A stretch of 19,841 nucleotides of DNA from Rikenella sp. (GTDB lineage Bacteria; Bacteroidota; Bacteroidia; Bacteroidales; Rikenellaceae): assembly GCA_029054535.1 (NCBI GenBank), contig JAIDFC010000024.1, positions 1-19,841 of the forward strand, read 5' to 3'. Positions 12,408-19,841 of the stretch are shown here, in pieces. Within the stretch, counting starts at the first letter, position 1, and each line of letters starts with the position of its first letter. A model generated the notes under the pieces. That model searched no databases. It had not been told where the DNA came from and saw only the letters and a program-made list of their open reading frames with translations. Made by a program: the position numbers and the translations under genes.

Positions 12408-13385
12408 TTACTCAGTGTAGGCCAGCCGCCAAACCAAGTACCACGCCGAACGGGCGATCTCGATGAGTTTCGGATAGTTGATCCGATCGGCCGTATCCGT
12501 CGGCCGATTGTAATCCGGATGGCCATCCGTGTGATACCACACGATCGGAATCCCCACACGTGCAAAAGACATATTGTCGCTCCCGCCGATCGTCCGGGCG
12601 CACGGCCGGTAGTCCGCCTCCAAAAGCCGCAACCCAACAGCCGACACCGACTCGTCGTACCACCGTTTCAGCTCCGGCCGCGAAGCCGTATAAAAGTAAC
12701 GGAACAACCCCGGCCGCGTTTCGTCCGTGTTGCGCCCCACCATGTCGAAGTTGATGTACCCGGCCACCGCCGCAGTGTCCGCCCCCAGCGTCGAAACGTA
12801 GTGTCTCGACCCCAACAGCCCACGCTCCTCGCCATCCCAAAATGCGAAGATCAACGTACACGCCGGACGCCTCTCCACCGCCCGAGCCGCCCGAGCCGCC
12901 CGAGCTAGTTCCAACAAGACCGACACCCCGCTGGCATTGTCATCCGCCCCGTGAAAAATCTCGCCGTTTTTGGTCCCTTCGTGGTCGTAATGCGCCCCGA
13001 CGATCACCCGCCGTGTCGTATCCCGCCCCGGAATCGTAACCAGAATGTTCCGCAAGGCCTCGCCGCTACGTCCAGTGAAAGGCTGTTCGACAATCTGTCC
13101 CGCCGCATAGCCCATCCGCTCCAACTCGGCGACGATGTATCGCCCGGCGATCCGCCCCTCGAGCGATCCGGCGAGTCGACCGCCCAGCTCGTCCGAAGCG
13201 AGAAAGCGCAACGAGATCTCGGCCTGTCGCCGTGAGACTGCCTCCAGCCCGCGTCGAAAATCCCGCCGTTCCGCCCCCGAAAGCCCCTCTCCCCGAACCG
13301 GAGCCGCCGAAGCCGTCCAAACCGCCGTCCCCAAAATCCAAACCGCCGCCAACCTCCGACCGATCTGTCTGAAAAAAATGTTCAT
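12408..13385 (-). CDS. Secreted M28-family zinc aminopeptidase
   Basis: A 325-residue exported peptidase. Residues 1 to about 28 form a signal peptide (basic MNIFFRQIGRR, hydrophobic LAAVWILGTAVW, ASA cleavage). The M28 metal and catalytic residues are all visible: His132 in GAHYDH, Asp148 in GADDNASG, the Glu pair 186-187 in WDGEERG, Asp214 in NFDMVG and His289 in DGHPDYN. The family releases N-terminal residues from peptides with two zinc ions. ATG 13385 is preferred to the GTG just before it. It begins 16 bp after the OstA-like gene and probably ends the envelope operon. A 9-bp DNA repeat codes for ARAARAARA at about 161-169. An inverted repeat (12345-12352 with 12377-12384) downstream may form the transcript end. 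Confidence 0.93.
   Translation of the reverse strand: MNIFFRQIGRRLAAVWILGTAVWTASAAPVRGEGLSGAERRDFRRGLEAVSRRQAEISLRFLASDELGGRLAGSLEGRIAGRYIVAELERMGYAAGQIVEQPFTGRSGEALRNILVTIPGRDTTRRVIVGAHYDHEGTKNGEIFHGADDNASGVSVLLELARAARAARAVERRPACTLIFAFWDGEERGLLGSRHYVSTLGADTAAVAGYINFDMVGRNTDETRPGLFRYFYTASRPELKRWYDESVSAVGLRLLEADYRPCARTIGGSDNMSFARVGIPIVWYHTDGHPDYNRPTDTADRINYPKLIEIARSAWYLVWRLAYTE
12878..12905 (-). repeat. 9-bp microrepeat in the M28 gene
   Basis: CGCCCGAGC repeats three times in tandem and encodes the Ala-Arg-Ala run ARAARAARA. It lies in a surface helix region after the zinc-binding GADDN segment, and its copy number could vary by slippage without shifting the frame. Confidence 0.6.
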
Positions 13386-13401
13386 CACGCTGCAATCCTA
13401 A

Positions 13402-15531
13402 TCAATACAAGAGTTCGTTCCCATGCAACTTCTCGACCCGACTTTCGTCCAAGAGTTCCATCCTGTCGCGCCATGTTCTTCCCTCGACGAGCGATTTATA
13501 GGCCTTCTCGAACCGCTCTTCGATCGGAAAGACCGGCAGAGCATACCCCTCGGCCGTCCGCCGCACGGAAGGACGAACCGACCGGCGCGTAATATCGTAC
13601 CGATCGCGCGGTTTCCGCTCCGGTTCCCAGCTGAAACCCGGCAACCGCTGCTGTGTTCCGGCCGGTATTTTGTCGATCGGATAGATCGTCCAATCGGTCT
13701 TTCCGCCCCAGTTCATATGGATCGGTTCCTGGTCCTCGAAGTCGATCGTCAGGCTGGCGCACGAGATGACGGCGAACTTGTCCGGCGGCAAACCTTCGTC
13801 CCCCATATAATAATTATTCCGTACGTTTCCGGTCATGATGGTCCGCTGCATTTCGTTCTCCCGGAACCACGCCTGAAGAAGTCGCCCGGAGGCCTGATTA
13901 AACAAGGTGTCGGCCTCCTCGACCTGTTGGGTCAAGAACGGCGAACCGATAAATTCGGCATAGTCCAACTCTCCGTTCCGACTGTAGAGGTCGATCCGGT
14001 CGGCCGCCAACTGGCTAGAGGCGCTCCAAATGAGCGGTCGCCCGAAGAAGCTGGCCATCGAATCGACCGTATAAGCGGTCAGCGAGTCGGCCACCCCCTG
14101 TACATCGCTCCGCCAGAGCTTCACGTTGTGCCGCCCGCGCACGATCCGTTCGAGCGAATCTTTCTTCGGCGCCGGAGCCGGGTCGATCCGCACTGAATCG
14201 ACCCGCATCGAATCGACCGCTTCAACCATCGCAAGAGAATCGACGCCACGAGCCACGGAATCCACCCCCGGCACACCAAGAGCCGAAGCGAGAGCCGCCG
14301 AATCCGCTACTATCCCTCCCCCACTGAGCGAGTCGGCCGGAGCGAGAGCCGCCGAATCTCCCCCCGGTGCGACCGGCCGCGGCTTCGACCGCCCCGGCGG
14401 ATAGCTCTCGAAAAGAATCGTATCGGCCCGCGCAAACACAGAATCCGGCAAGAGTTCCGAATCCTGAGCCACTCCGGTCGAAATCATCGGAATCGAATCC
14501 CCTGCCGAACCCTCCGATTCGATCCGAACCGAATCGGCCGGCGCCAAAACCGAATCCGGTTCCGCCACATCCGATCGTCCCTCCTCCGTTTCGTACAAAA
14601 TCACCGCCGGCGCATCGGTCAGCATCCCGTTCTTGAGCGAGTCGTTATAGAAGCCGAAATCGCCGAGTCCGATCGCCCGCTGGGCCGTGTCGAGTATCTG
14701 GATATTCCGCCGCATCACCACCCGCCGCATAACGCTCTCGTAATCCATCGTGTCGGCCCAGAACTCCTGGTCCGGGGTCATGGCATAAGCGGCGCGCGTA
14801 AAATGATAGGTCTCCGTCCCACGCACATAATTCCCCTGATCCGAAGTCAAAAAATCCCGATCCTTGTCCCAGATGTAAGCCTTCGAGAGAAACGTTACGA
14901 CTTCGCTGTTCAAGTCGTAACGCACCGAGTCGGTCCGGATCTTGTAATTGTCGTTCCGCAAAGCCACATGCCCCACGAAAGTAACGGTCGACGAATCGCC
15001 GTTGAAAATCCCGCGGTCGGACTCCATCCGGTTGTCGCGCAGAAAAATCACCGCCCCTTCGTCATATGTCCCGATATTGGTCCGGGTGTTGAAATCCATG
15101 TGGTTGAAAACCCACATCGTGGCCTCGCCGTTCACGAGCTTCAACAACGGAGAGTGAACGCTCGCCAGGTCCGTATGACCGTCGTAGCTGGCCCGATCGC
15201 CGTAGATATAGGTCGAGTCCTTGTTGATCAGCACGTTCCCGAAACACTCGATCCGATAATCATCGTACCGCTTCGCGCTGTCGCACTGAATATACGTCCC
15301 GTTGTGGTGAAATATGACATGATCGATCAGGTACAAAACCGTATCTCCCTGACGCTGGGTCATCAGGTCGCCGTAATAGTCCACGGTCGTGGTCGTCCCC
15401 CCGCCTGCAACCGCCGGTGGCTGCTGCGACTCCACCTCCCGATCGCCCCACGCCCGAGCGCCCGAACCGAACGGAACCAAAAACAGCAACGCCAAACACG
15501 TGCGCAACCTATAACCACCTATTTTCTTCAT
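13402..15531 (-). CDS. OstA/LptA-like outer-membrane biogenesis protein
   Basis: A 709-residue protein from ATG 15531; a longer frame (22 residues) adds no signal features. Residues 1 to about 27 are a signal peptide (MKKIGGYRLR, then TCLALLFLVPFGSGARA). The OstA-like repeats run from about 50 to 315 (TVLYLIDHVIFHHNGTYIQC, CFGNVLINKDSTYIYGDRA, VTFVGHVALRNDNYKIRTDS), the pattern of LptA/LptD N-terminal domains that carry lipopolysaccharide across the periplasm. A low-complexity Asp/Ser/Ala/Pro linker (about 318-460) separates this from a C-terminal part (about 461-709) with further OstA-like strands. It lies between the SurA-type PPIase and the M28 peptidase, fitting outer-membrane assembly. 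Family is confident; exact partner unknown. Confidence 0.88.
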   Translation of the reverse strand: MKKIGGYRLRTCLALLFLVPFGSGARAWGDREVESQQPPAVAGGGTTTTVDYYGDLMTQRQGDTVLYLIDHVIFHHNGTYIQCDSAKRYDDYRIECFGNVLINKDSTYIYGDRASYDGHTDLASVHSPLLKLVNGEATMWVFNHMDFNTRTNIGTYDEGAVIFLRDNRMESDRGIFNGDSSTVTFVGHVALRNDNYKIRTDSVRYDLNSEVVTFLSKAYIWDKDRDFLTSDQGNYVRGTETYHFTRAAYAMTPDQEFWADTMDYESVMRRVVMRRNIQILDTAQRAIGLGDFGFYNDSLKNGMLTDAPAVILYETEEGRSDVAEPDSVLAPADSVRIESEGSAGDSIPMISTGVAQDSELLPDSVFARADTILFESYPPGRSKPRPVAPGGDSAALAPADSLSGGGIVADSAALASALGVPGVDSVARGVDSLAMVEAVDSMRVDSVRIDPAPAPKKDSLERIVRGRHNVKLWRSDVQGVADSLTAYTVDSMASFFGRPLIWSASSQLAADRIDLYSRNGELDYAEFIGSPFLTQQVEEADTLFNQASGRLLQAWFRENEMQRTIMTGNVRNNYYMGDEGLPPDKFAVISCASLTIDFEDQEPIHMNWGGKTDWTIYPIDKIPAGTQQRLPGFSWEPERKPRDRYDITRRSVRPSVRRTAEGYALPVFPIEERFEKAYKSLVEGRTWRDRMELLDESRVEKLHGNELLY

Positions 15532-15715
15532 AAAAATATGCTCCGTCTTGTTTGTCTGCCATTGACGACGGGAGGGTACTGTTCTTTTTGTGAACAACCG
15601 AGCAACGTACCGAGAGCAGAGGCCATTTACGGACTATGCCGAGGTAGTGCGAGGAAGACGAAGTCAAAAGGTACGGTTCCATACAGTAGCCAATGACCGA
15701 AAAAGAAAGAAGAAT
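15532..15715 (-). other. Spacer between the SurA-type and OstA-like genes
   Basis: This 184-bp gap is the largest within the envelope cluster. I see no tRNA, clear terminator or consensus promoter in it; a weak minus-strand -7-like word near 15665 lacks a well-spaced -33. The OstA-like gene may have its own promoter here. Confidence 0.4.
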
Positions 15716-17209
15716 TTATTTTTTGAGCCAATTATGTTCGAGTTTGAGCTCTCGGTACTCAGGCGCGATCCAGACATACATTTTCGCGATCGCCTCCTTG
15801 ATCCACTTTTCGAGTTCGATATTTTGTTTGTTTTGCAAGGCGAAGTCGGCGATGATTTCGTAGTCTTCGACCAGCGAAGCATGGTGCGAAGGGATAACCT
15901 TGTTCAGTCGAACGACCTTGTAGACCGTGCTACCCGTAGCGAGGTCGATGGCCTCGTACGGAGCCGAGACCTCTCCCTCCTTCAAGCGCGACAACGGGAT
16001 ATAATCCTGCGGCATCAAAGCATCCTTCATGAACTTCGGCGAGGCGTACTTGGCATCGAACTGTTGTTTGGCCAGCATGCTGTTGAAGACGACCCCTCCG
16101 TTTTGATTGGTCTCCTTGTCCATCGAATATCGTGCCACAGCCTGTTCGAACGCCTCTTTGTCGGTCCCGACTTCTCGCACCAGGCTGTCCAGCAATCGCA
16201 TTTCGCGTTCCGTTTCCTCGACCGTAAAGGTCGGTTTCAGGAGGATCTGCCGGAAGTGGACCAACTCGCCCCGCAGCGAGATGAGCTCCACGATATGATA
16301 CCCGTATTCGGTTTCGATGATTTCGGAAACGGTTCCCGGCCTGAGCGTTTCGAGCGCTTCGACGATCGGATAGACCAGCTGATTGACGTTCCCCGGCCCC
16401 CATTCGCCGCCGCTGCGCGCCGTTATCGGATCCATCGAGTAGAGCCGCGCCAAAGCCCCCAGATTTTCGCCGTCCAGGATCCGCTGCCGGTATTCGAGCA
16501 GTTTTTGCCTCACCTCGAACTTCCGTTCCTCGGTCTCAGGCGGGAAGCGGACGATCTGCGCATAGACATACTGCTCCGGCACCATCTCCAGCGAGTCGAC
16601 CGGCAACTGAGCGAAAAACTCGGCCACGTCGCGATACGTAATCTCGACCTTTTGCATCACGTTGCTCTGCATGATATTGGCCAACTGCTGGTCTTCCGCC
16701 TCCCGCCTGAGGTCGTCGCGAATGGCGAAGATCTCTTTGCGGTACTTCCGCTCCAAGGCTTTGACCGAACCGGCCTCGGCTATGAGCTGTTGCACCTGAT
16801 GTTCGACCTGTTCGTCCAATCCTCCGCGCAGCTCTTTGTCGAGCGAGTCGGCCCGAGCCTGTTCGGACAGCATTTTCCACAGGAGCAAGGTCTCGAACGC
16901 TTCGTCCCGGGCGGGACGGTTCGTGAGAATGCCCCGTTCGCGCCGATCGCGCAAGACCTCCTCGGTCTTGCGTTCGATGTCGGAGAGCAGAATATGACTA
17001 TTCCCCACAATCGCCGCCACTTCGTCGGCAATGTACTGCGGATTGGCCTCGGCTCCCCGCAGACCGCTCGCCGCAACCGTTGTCGGAGCGGTCGTCGAAT
17101 CGGTCGACGCCGGAAGAGTTCTCCCCTGCGCCGGATCGGTCGTTCCGCCGAAAACGCAAAACATGGCGCCCAAGCAACCGGTTATCAAATATTTCGGCAT
17201 GAATTTCAT
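15716..17209 (-). CDS. surA: SurA-type periplasmic peptidyl-prolyl isomerase/chaperone
   Basis: A 497-residue exported foldase that helps outer-membrane proteins fold. The signal sequence is MKFMPKYLITGCLGAMFCVF, followed by a Ser/Thr/Ala-rich linker. The SurA N-terminal chaperone region is at about 60-210 (DEVAAIVGNSHILLSDIERK is the classic opening). The first parvulin domain (about 215-318) has YAQIVRFPP, LARLYSMDP, GGEWGPGN and TEYGYHIVEL; a second, weaker one begins at VHFRQILLKP and includes ARYSMD and NGGVVF. This two-parvulin layout fits SurA. ATG 17209 is preferred over 17215, with a still shorter start at 17200 possible. The gene follows the lipoprotein by 18 bp. The symbol is by similarity of architecture; Bacteroidota often carry several such paralogues. 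Confidence 0.87.
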   Translation of the reverse strand: MKFMPKYLITGCLGAMFCVFGGTTDPAQGRTLPASTDSTTAPTTVAASGLRGAEANPQYIADEVAAIVGNSHILLSDIERKTEEVLRDRRERGILTNRPARDEAFETLLLWKMLSEQARADSLDKELRGGLDEQVEHQVQQLIAEAGSVKALERKYRKEIFAIRDDLRREAEDQQLANIMQSNVMQKVEITYRDVAEFFAQLPVDSLEMVPEQYVYAQIVRFPPETEERKFEVRQKLLEYRQRILDGENLGALARLYSMDPITARSGGEWGPGNVNQLVYPIVEALETLRPGTVSEIIETEYGYHIVELISLRGELVHFRQILLKPTFTVEETEREMRLLDSLVREVGTDKEAFEQAVARYSMDKETNQNGGVVFNSMLAKQQFDAKYASPKFMKDALMPQDYIPLSRLKEGEVSAPYEAIDLATGSTVYKVVRLNKVIPSHHASLVEDYEIIADFALQNKQNIELEKWIKEAIAKMYVWIAPEYRELKLEHNWLKK

Positions 17210-17227
17210 CTGCATTGTTGAATTTCG

Positions 17228-18109
17228 CTACTGTTTAATCTTGATCTCGAAACTCCGGTCGTCTCGAGCCGCATTATAGAGACTGTCCTCCAGCTGCCCG
17301 AGCAGCGTCTGCCGCCGTTTGTTGAGAATGATCTTCCGGATGTTCCCCGTCTCGCGCTCGATGGGCGAATAATCTCCCGTCGGCCGATAGAGGTCGATGG
17401 CCATCATATACTTATACTCGTCGTCCTCGACTTCGTAGAACCGGCGGGTCCGCAGGAAGTCGTCGAAGTTGCTCTGCGAGAAGGGGATATGCCGCACCAC
17501 GGTGCTGAAATCCGTCCACTCGGCGCTGAAATCCTCGGTCTTGTACTGGTTTTTCTGACAAATATTCAGGAAGTCGTTCCGATCTCCCTCGTCGCCCGAA
17601 CGGAACATCTCTTCGAGCTTCCGGCTCTGCCTCAACCCGGCCGGAATCCGAGCGATCCGCGCCTTGACGATCGGCCCCGCCAACCGAAAACCGTCGCGGT
17701 TATTGTCATAGTAGTCGAAGATCTGCTCCGTGGTAACCGTCGTATCGAGCCGACCGACCAACCACTCCTGTTCGTAGCGATAGCTCAGCAGCGTGCTTCG
17801 GTACTGGGCCACCATCTCTTCGATACCCTCGCCCTGTCCGGAGATAGCGGCTTCGGCCGCCGCCGTTTTGATCTCTTTCCGGACCCAGGTGTCGACAATC
17901 GACCGCAAGGCCGCCAGACTGTCCTGTCGGTTCAGCCCGGCCCCGATCATACCGGCCACGTCGCTGGCATAGAGTTCCCGCCCGCCGACCGTAGCGATCA
18001 CCTCGCCTTTGTCCGCGTCGTAGAGTTTCAACTTGTTGCAGCTCAGCGCCGCCACTGCAAAACCGGCCACGAATAATCCCAGCCGAACATTCCATCCTAT
18101 CCGTTTCAA
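17228..18109 (-). CDS. SurA-like periplasmic lipoprotein without parvulin domain (TTG start)
   Basis: A 293-residue lipoprotein from TTG 18109. This start gives MKRIGWNVRL, a hydrophobic GLFVAGFAVAA and lipobox ALSC with Cys24; no in-frame ATG or GTG fits, and the longer frame would run far into the preceding gene. The body resembles the SurA/PpiC chaperone fold: GEVIATVGGRELYASDVAG opening, long amphipathic helices, YDNNRDGFRLAGPIVKARI, then a C-terminal helix RKIILNKRRQTLLGQLEDSL that would close the fold. The parvulin catalytic domain is not recognisable. It is likely a chaperone partner of the SurA-type protein directly downstream (18-bp gap). It starts 68 bp after the CPBP gene. Function is inferred from fold and position. 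Confidence 0.78.
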   Translation of the reverse strand: MKRIGWNVRLGLFVAGFAVAALSCNKLKLYDADKGEVIATVGGRELYASDVAGMIGAGLNRQDSLAALRSIVDTWVRKEIKTAAAEAAISGQGEGIEEMVAQYRSTLLSYRYEQEWLVGRLDTTVTTEQIFDYYDNNRDGFRLAGPIVKARIARIPAGLRQSRKLEEMFRSGDEGDRNDFLNICQKNQYKTEDFSAEWTDFSTVVRHIPFSQSNFDDFLRTRRFYEVEDDEYKYMMAIDLYRPTGDYSPIERETGNIRKIILNKRRQTLLGQLEDSLYNAARDDRSFEIKIKQ

Positions 18110-18177
18110 TGTAATCTCGTTATGTTTCGCGTTCAGAGGTATTAACGAACAAAAATAACGATTCTTTTGCGAACCCC

Positions 18178-19005
18178 CTAATTTTCGACCCCATTCCTCG
18201 CCTCCGGGTCCGCTCCGGCCGCCTCCTGTCGTCGGATCCGCCGCACGCCATACCACCCCCCGGCAATCAACAACGCCACCGAAACGCCATAGGTCCAGCA
18301 CCACAACGCCCCGTCGCCCAAGATCCGCCGTTCTACGCCGTCAGCCGTACCGAACACCATGTACAGCAGCGATGTCAGGCCGTTGTTGACGAAATGCACG
18401 GCGATCGCGCCGTTGAGCGACCCGGTCAGGTAATAAACCGTCCCGAGGATCAGCCCCAGACACGCGGCATAAATCACCTGTTGCGGAATCAGGTGGATCG
18501 CGCCGAAGATCAACGCCCCGACCGCGATTCCGGCTACGGGTCCCAACCTCCTCACCAGGTTTTTCTGAATAATTCCGCGGAACAGAAACTCTTCGAATAG
18601 GGGCGCCGCCACGACTGCGGTAAACATGGGCCAAAATCCGCCGCTCATATACCGGTCGAGCATCTCGACATACGTATCCGGCATCCGGTCGAGCAACGGG
18701 CTCAGAACGACTCCCACGGCGAGCATCAGCACGAGACCGACGACGATCACCCGCGGATCGGCCCCCCACCGTTCGGGACGGAACGAAGGCACCTCCAGCC
18801 CCCACCCTCTGCGCAACGCCACGGCATACCCGATCGTAATGCCGAAGCTGACGACATAGGTAACGAAACCGCCCCACGCCGCCTGTCCTCCGGCCGCGTC
18901 GAACTGCTGAAACAAACGCCCCAGCAGCATACTGGCGACGACATAAACGCCCAGTATGCTGAGTATGGGAAACCAAAGGCTCCGAGACGGATAACGAACT
19001 GACAT
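18178..19005 (-). CDS. CPBP family intramembrane glutamic protease
   Basis: A 275-residue multi-pass membrane protein. The three CPBP motifs are intact: EEFLFR at 138-143 (EExxxR), FGAIH at 167-171 (FxxxH) and HFVNN at 204-208. About eight hydrophobic segments are visible, for example 11-29, 48-65, 85-105, 124-137, 158-175, 177-195, 198-215 and a C-terminal one before a short basic tail. Relatives cleave prenylated or membrane-anchored peptides (Rce1-like) or mature bacteriocin-type peptides. ATG 19005 starts MSVRYPSRSL; longer frames upstream read across the surface-protein remnant and lack membrane character. It is the first gene of the minus-strand envelope cluster. No substrate is suggested by its neighbours. 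Confidence 0.92.
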   Translation of the reverse strand: MSVRYPSRSLWFPILSILGVYVVASMLLGRLFQQFDAAGGQAAWGGFVTYVVSFGITIGYAVALRRGWGLEVPSFRPERWGADPRVIVVGLVLMLAVGVVLSPLLDRMPDTYVEMLDRYMSGGFWPMFTAVVAAPLFEEFLFRGIIQKNLVRRLGPVAGIAVGALIFGAIHLIPQQVIYAACLGLILGTVYYLTGSLNGAIAVHFVNNGLTSLLYMVFGTADGVERRILGDGALWCWTYGVSVALLIAGGWYGVRRIRRQEAAGADPEARNGVEN

Positions 19006-19118
19006 GGTGCGTATAATGATATGTTTGAACTTAGTCGATCGATCGCATTTTCCCAGGCGTTTCTCCGCATCATGCGCACCTCTTCGACCGATCTCCGTCG
19101 CCCTCTGCTCCCATCGCC

Positions 19119-19337
19119 TTTTACCCGGCTCCGGGCTTCCGCGACAGCGGGTATCGAAGTACTGAGGATGGTTCAGGAAAATTGTATTACGTCGGTCGCG
19201 GCGGGTACAGTTGGTCGTCAACAATTCTTTCGGAAAATTCCAGCACCCACTACATCGACTTCAACGCTAGCGGGATCATCCCGAATTACAGCAGCTACAA
19301 CGCAGATGGTCTTCAGCTGCGTTGCCTCCAGGAATAG
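19119..19337 (+). pseudogene. C-terminal remnant of a FISUMP-like (C-type-lectin-fold) surface protein
   Basis: In the frame of TAG 19335-19337, about 72 codons read FYPAPGFRDSGYRSTEDGSG, then GGYSWSST, THYIDFNASGIIPNYSSYN and LQLRCLQE. GYxWSST and (L/V)RCLQE endings are typical of FISUMP-domain surface lipoproteins of Bacteroidota. Similarity fades before about 19119, and stops occur upstream at 19026 and 19032 with no start codon, so only the C-terminus is present. It faces away from the CPBP gene. It may be a decayed gene, a silent cassette or a variable-region leftover of a diversity system; no reverse transcriptase or recombinase is in view. Confidence 0.65.
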
Positions 19338-19841
19338 GGAGAGAGCCGAGCGGTGTTTTGTTGGCCTGCCGGTTGTAGATCGACACCCGCTGCCCCGACA
19401 ACAGCCTGCCGATTGCCTGCCGGGCAAGCCGAGCAAATTCTTTCACGATCTCCCCATGACAGCCCGGAGCCACCCCTTGCGACAGGCTGCAAGCATCCCG
19501 CCCTGGCTCCAGCCTTTCCCTATACACAACAACCGCGCTCTACGAGCGCGCGGCCCGCAGCCCGCGGACCAGCCGCCCCCGGCTGGCAACACTGCTCGGC
19601 ATAAACCGCAATCGCAGATTGCGCAGCCCGTCGCCATCCCCCGCGACGGGCTGGTGCCGCTCGGCACTCGAATGCTATAGTTCGCTCTGAAAAATCCGCA
19701 CTGGCCCCCGGGCTGTTCTGTTCGGAGGAAACCACTTCCGCCGGGGGAAATTTCCCGCTCAGGGAAAATGTAACTCTTTCCTCTAACCCGCTCAAGCCGC
19801 GGAGGCTCATCCTTTTTGGTATGCCCCAAAAAGGATGCAAA
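19338..19841. other. Hairpin-dense intergenic region without a convincing gene
   Basis: Several perfect short inverted repeats are packed here: CGCGCTC/GAGCGCG (19534-19550), CCAGCCG/CGGCTGG (19569-19586), GCAATC/GATTGC (from about 19608), an 11-bp CAGCCCGTCGC/GCGACGGGCTG with 8-base loop (about 19623-19652), GTGCC/GGCAC next to it, TTTCCC/GGGAAA (about 19750-19766) and the terminal palindrome below. Open frames exist on both strands but have unnatural composition (Arg/Pro/Ala/Gly) and no domain. It may be an interspersed repeat or a structured RNA. Confidence 0.5.
19808..19837. repeat. 12-bp perfect inverted repeat with 6-base loop at the window edge
   Basis: CATCCTTTTTGG (19808-19819) and CCAAAAAGGATG (19826-19837) flank TATGCC. 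The stem is perfect and includes a run of five T or A. It could be a terminator for a gene beyond the window or the end of an interspersed repeat. Confidence 0.75.

Noticed and set aside
15590..17221. 543-codon plus-strand open frame opposite the SurA-type gene
   Set aside because: Composition is rich in His/Arg/Phe/Asp as expected for an antisense shadow; the minus frame has signal peptide and parvulin motifs.
19021..19680. 219-codon plus-strand open frame near the right end
   Set aside because: It reads the surface-protein remnant out of frame and then crosses the hairpin cluster; no recognisable domain.
19520..19840. 106-codon minus-strand open frame starting MHPFWGIPKRMS
   Set aside because: It lies on hairpin-rich DNA, with Ala/Arg/Gly composition and its start inside the terminal palindrome. 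It could be a repeat-family ORF, but I cannot support it as a gene.

Overview
The window looks like chromosomal DNA of a Bacteroidota (Bacteroidales) bacterium, most like the GC-rich Alistipes/Rikenellaceae group. The evidence is the gene families present (TonB-dependent receptor, OstA-like protein, SurA-type foldase, BACON domain, FISUMP-like C-terminus), promoters of the Bacteroides type (TTTG, about 20 bp, TAnnTTTG), weak use of Shine-Dalgarno sites, and GC-rich host genes. The genus is inferred; no rRNA or other strong marker is present.

Layout. (1) 2-2360, host: the C-terminal barrel of a TonB-dependent receptor, then a Cys-rich unknown gene split by an in-frame amber codon. (2) 2503-12212: a roughly 9.7-kb integrated element. 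Its ends are a perfect 45-bp direct repeat that is the 3' part of a tRNA-Met(CAU) gene. The intact tRNA lies at the right end (12169-12242, minus strand) and the displaced 3' fragment at the left end. (3) 12408-19005, host, all on the minus strand: CPBP membrane protease, SurA-like lipoprotein, SurA-type PPIase, OstA-like protein, M28 peptidase. This reads as an envelope-biogenesis cluster. (4) 19006-19841: no intact gene; a C-terminal remnant of a FISUMP-like surface protein followed by about 300 bp dense in hairpins.

The element. A tyrosine integrase is translationally coupled to an AT-rich unknown HTH/Cys4 protein. Then come two clusters of short DNA repeats and a rightward operon: excisionase-like HTH protein, winged-helix protein, DUF6291-type replication protein, DnaB helicase, DUF5681 protein, small unknown, and a BACON protein without a signal peptide. 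Two hairpin terminators end that operon. A leftward three-gene cassette follows: an XRE regulator, a class II Fic protein and a class III Fic protein, each Fic with a recognisable self-inhibitory motif. A separate rightward transcript from a strong promoter carries a 17-codon leader ORF and a small acidic protein. I see no relaxase, conjugation gene, capsid, portal or large terminase.

Interpretation. The element appears to carry site-specific integration, its own replication module and a regulated Fic pair. This fits a phage satellite or an undescribed class of small replicating integrative element. The most distinctive signal is a run of 11-bp iterons next to an AT-rich tract inside the replication gene, directly upstream of dnaB; this is the layout of a lambda-O-type internal origin.
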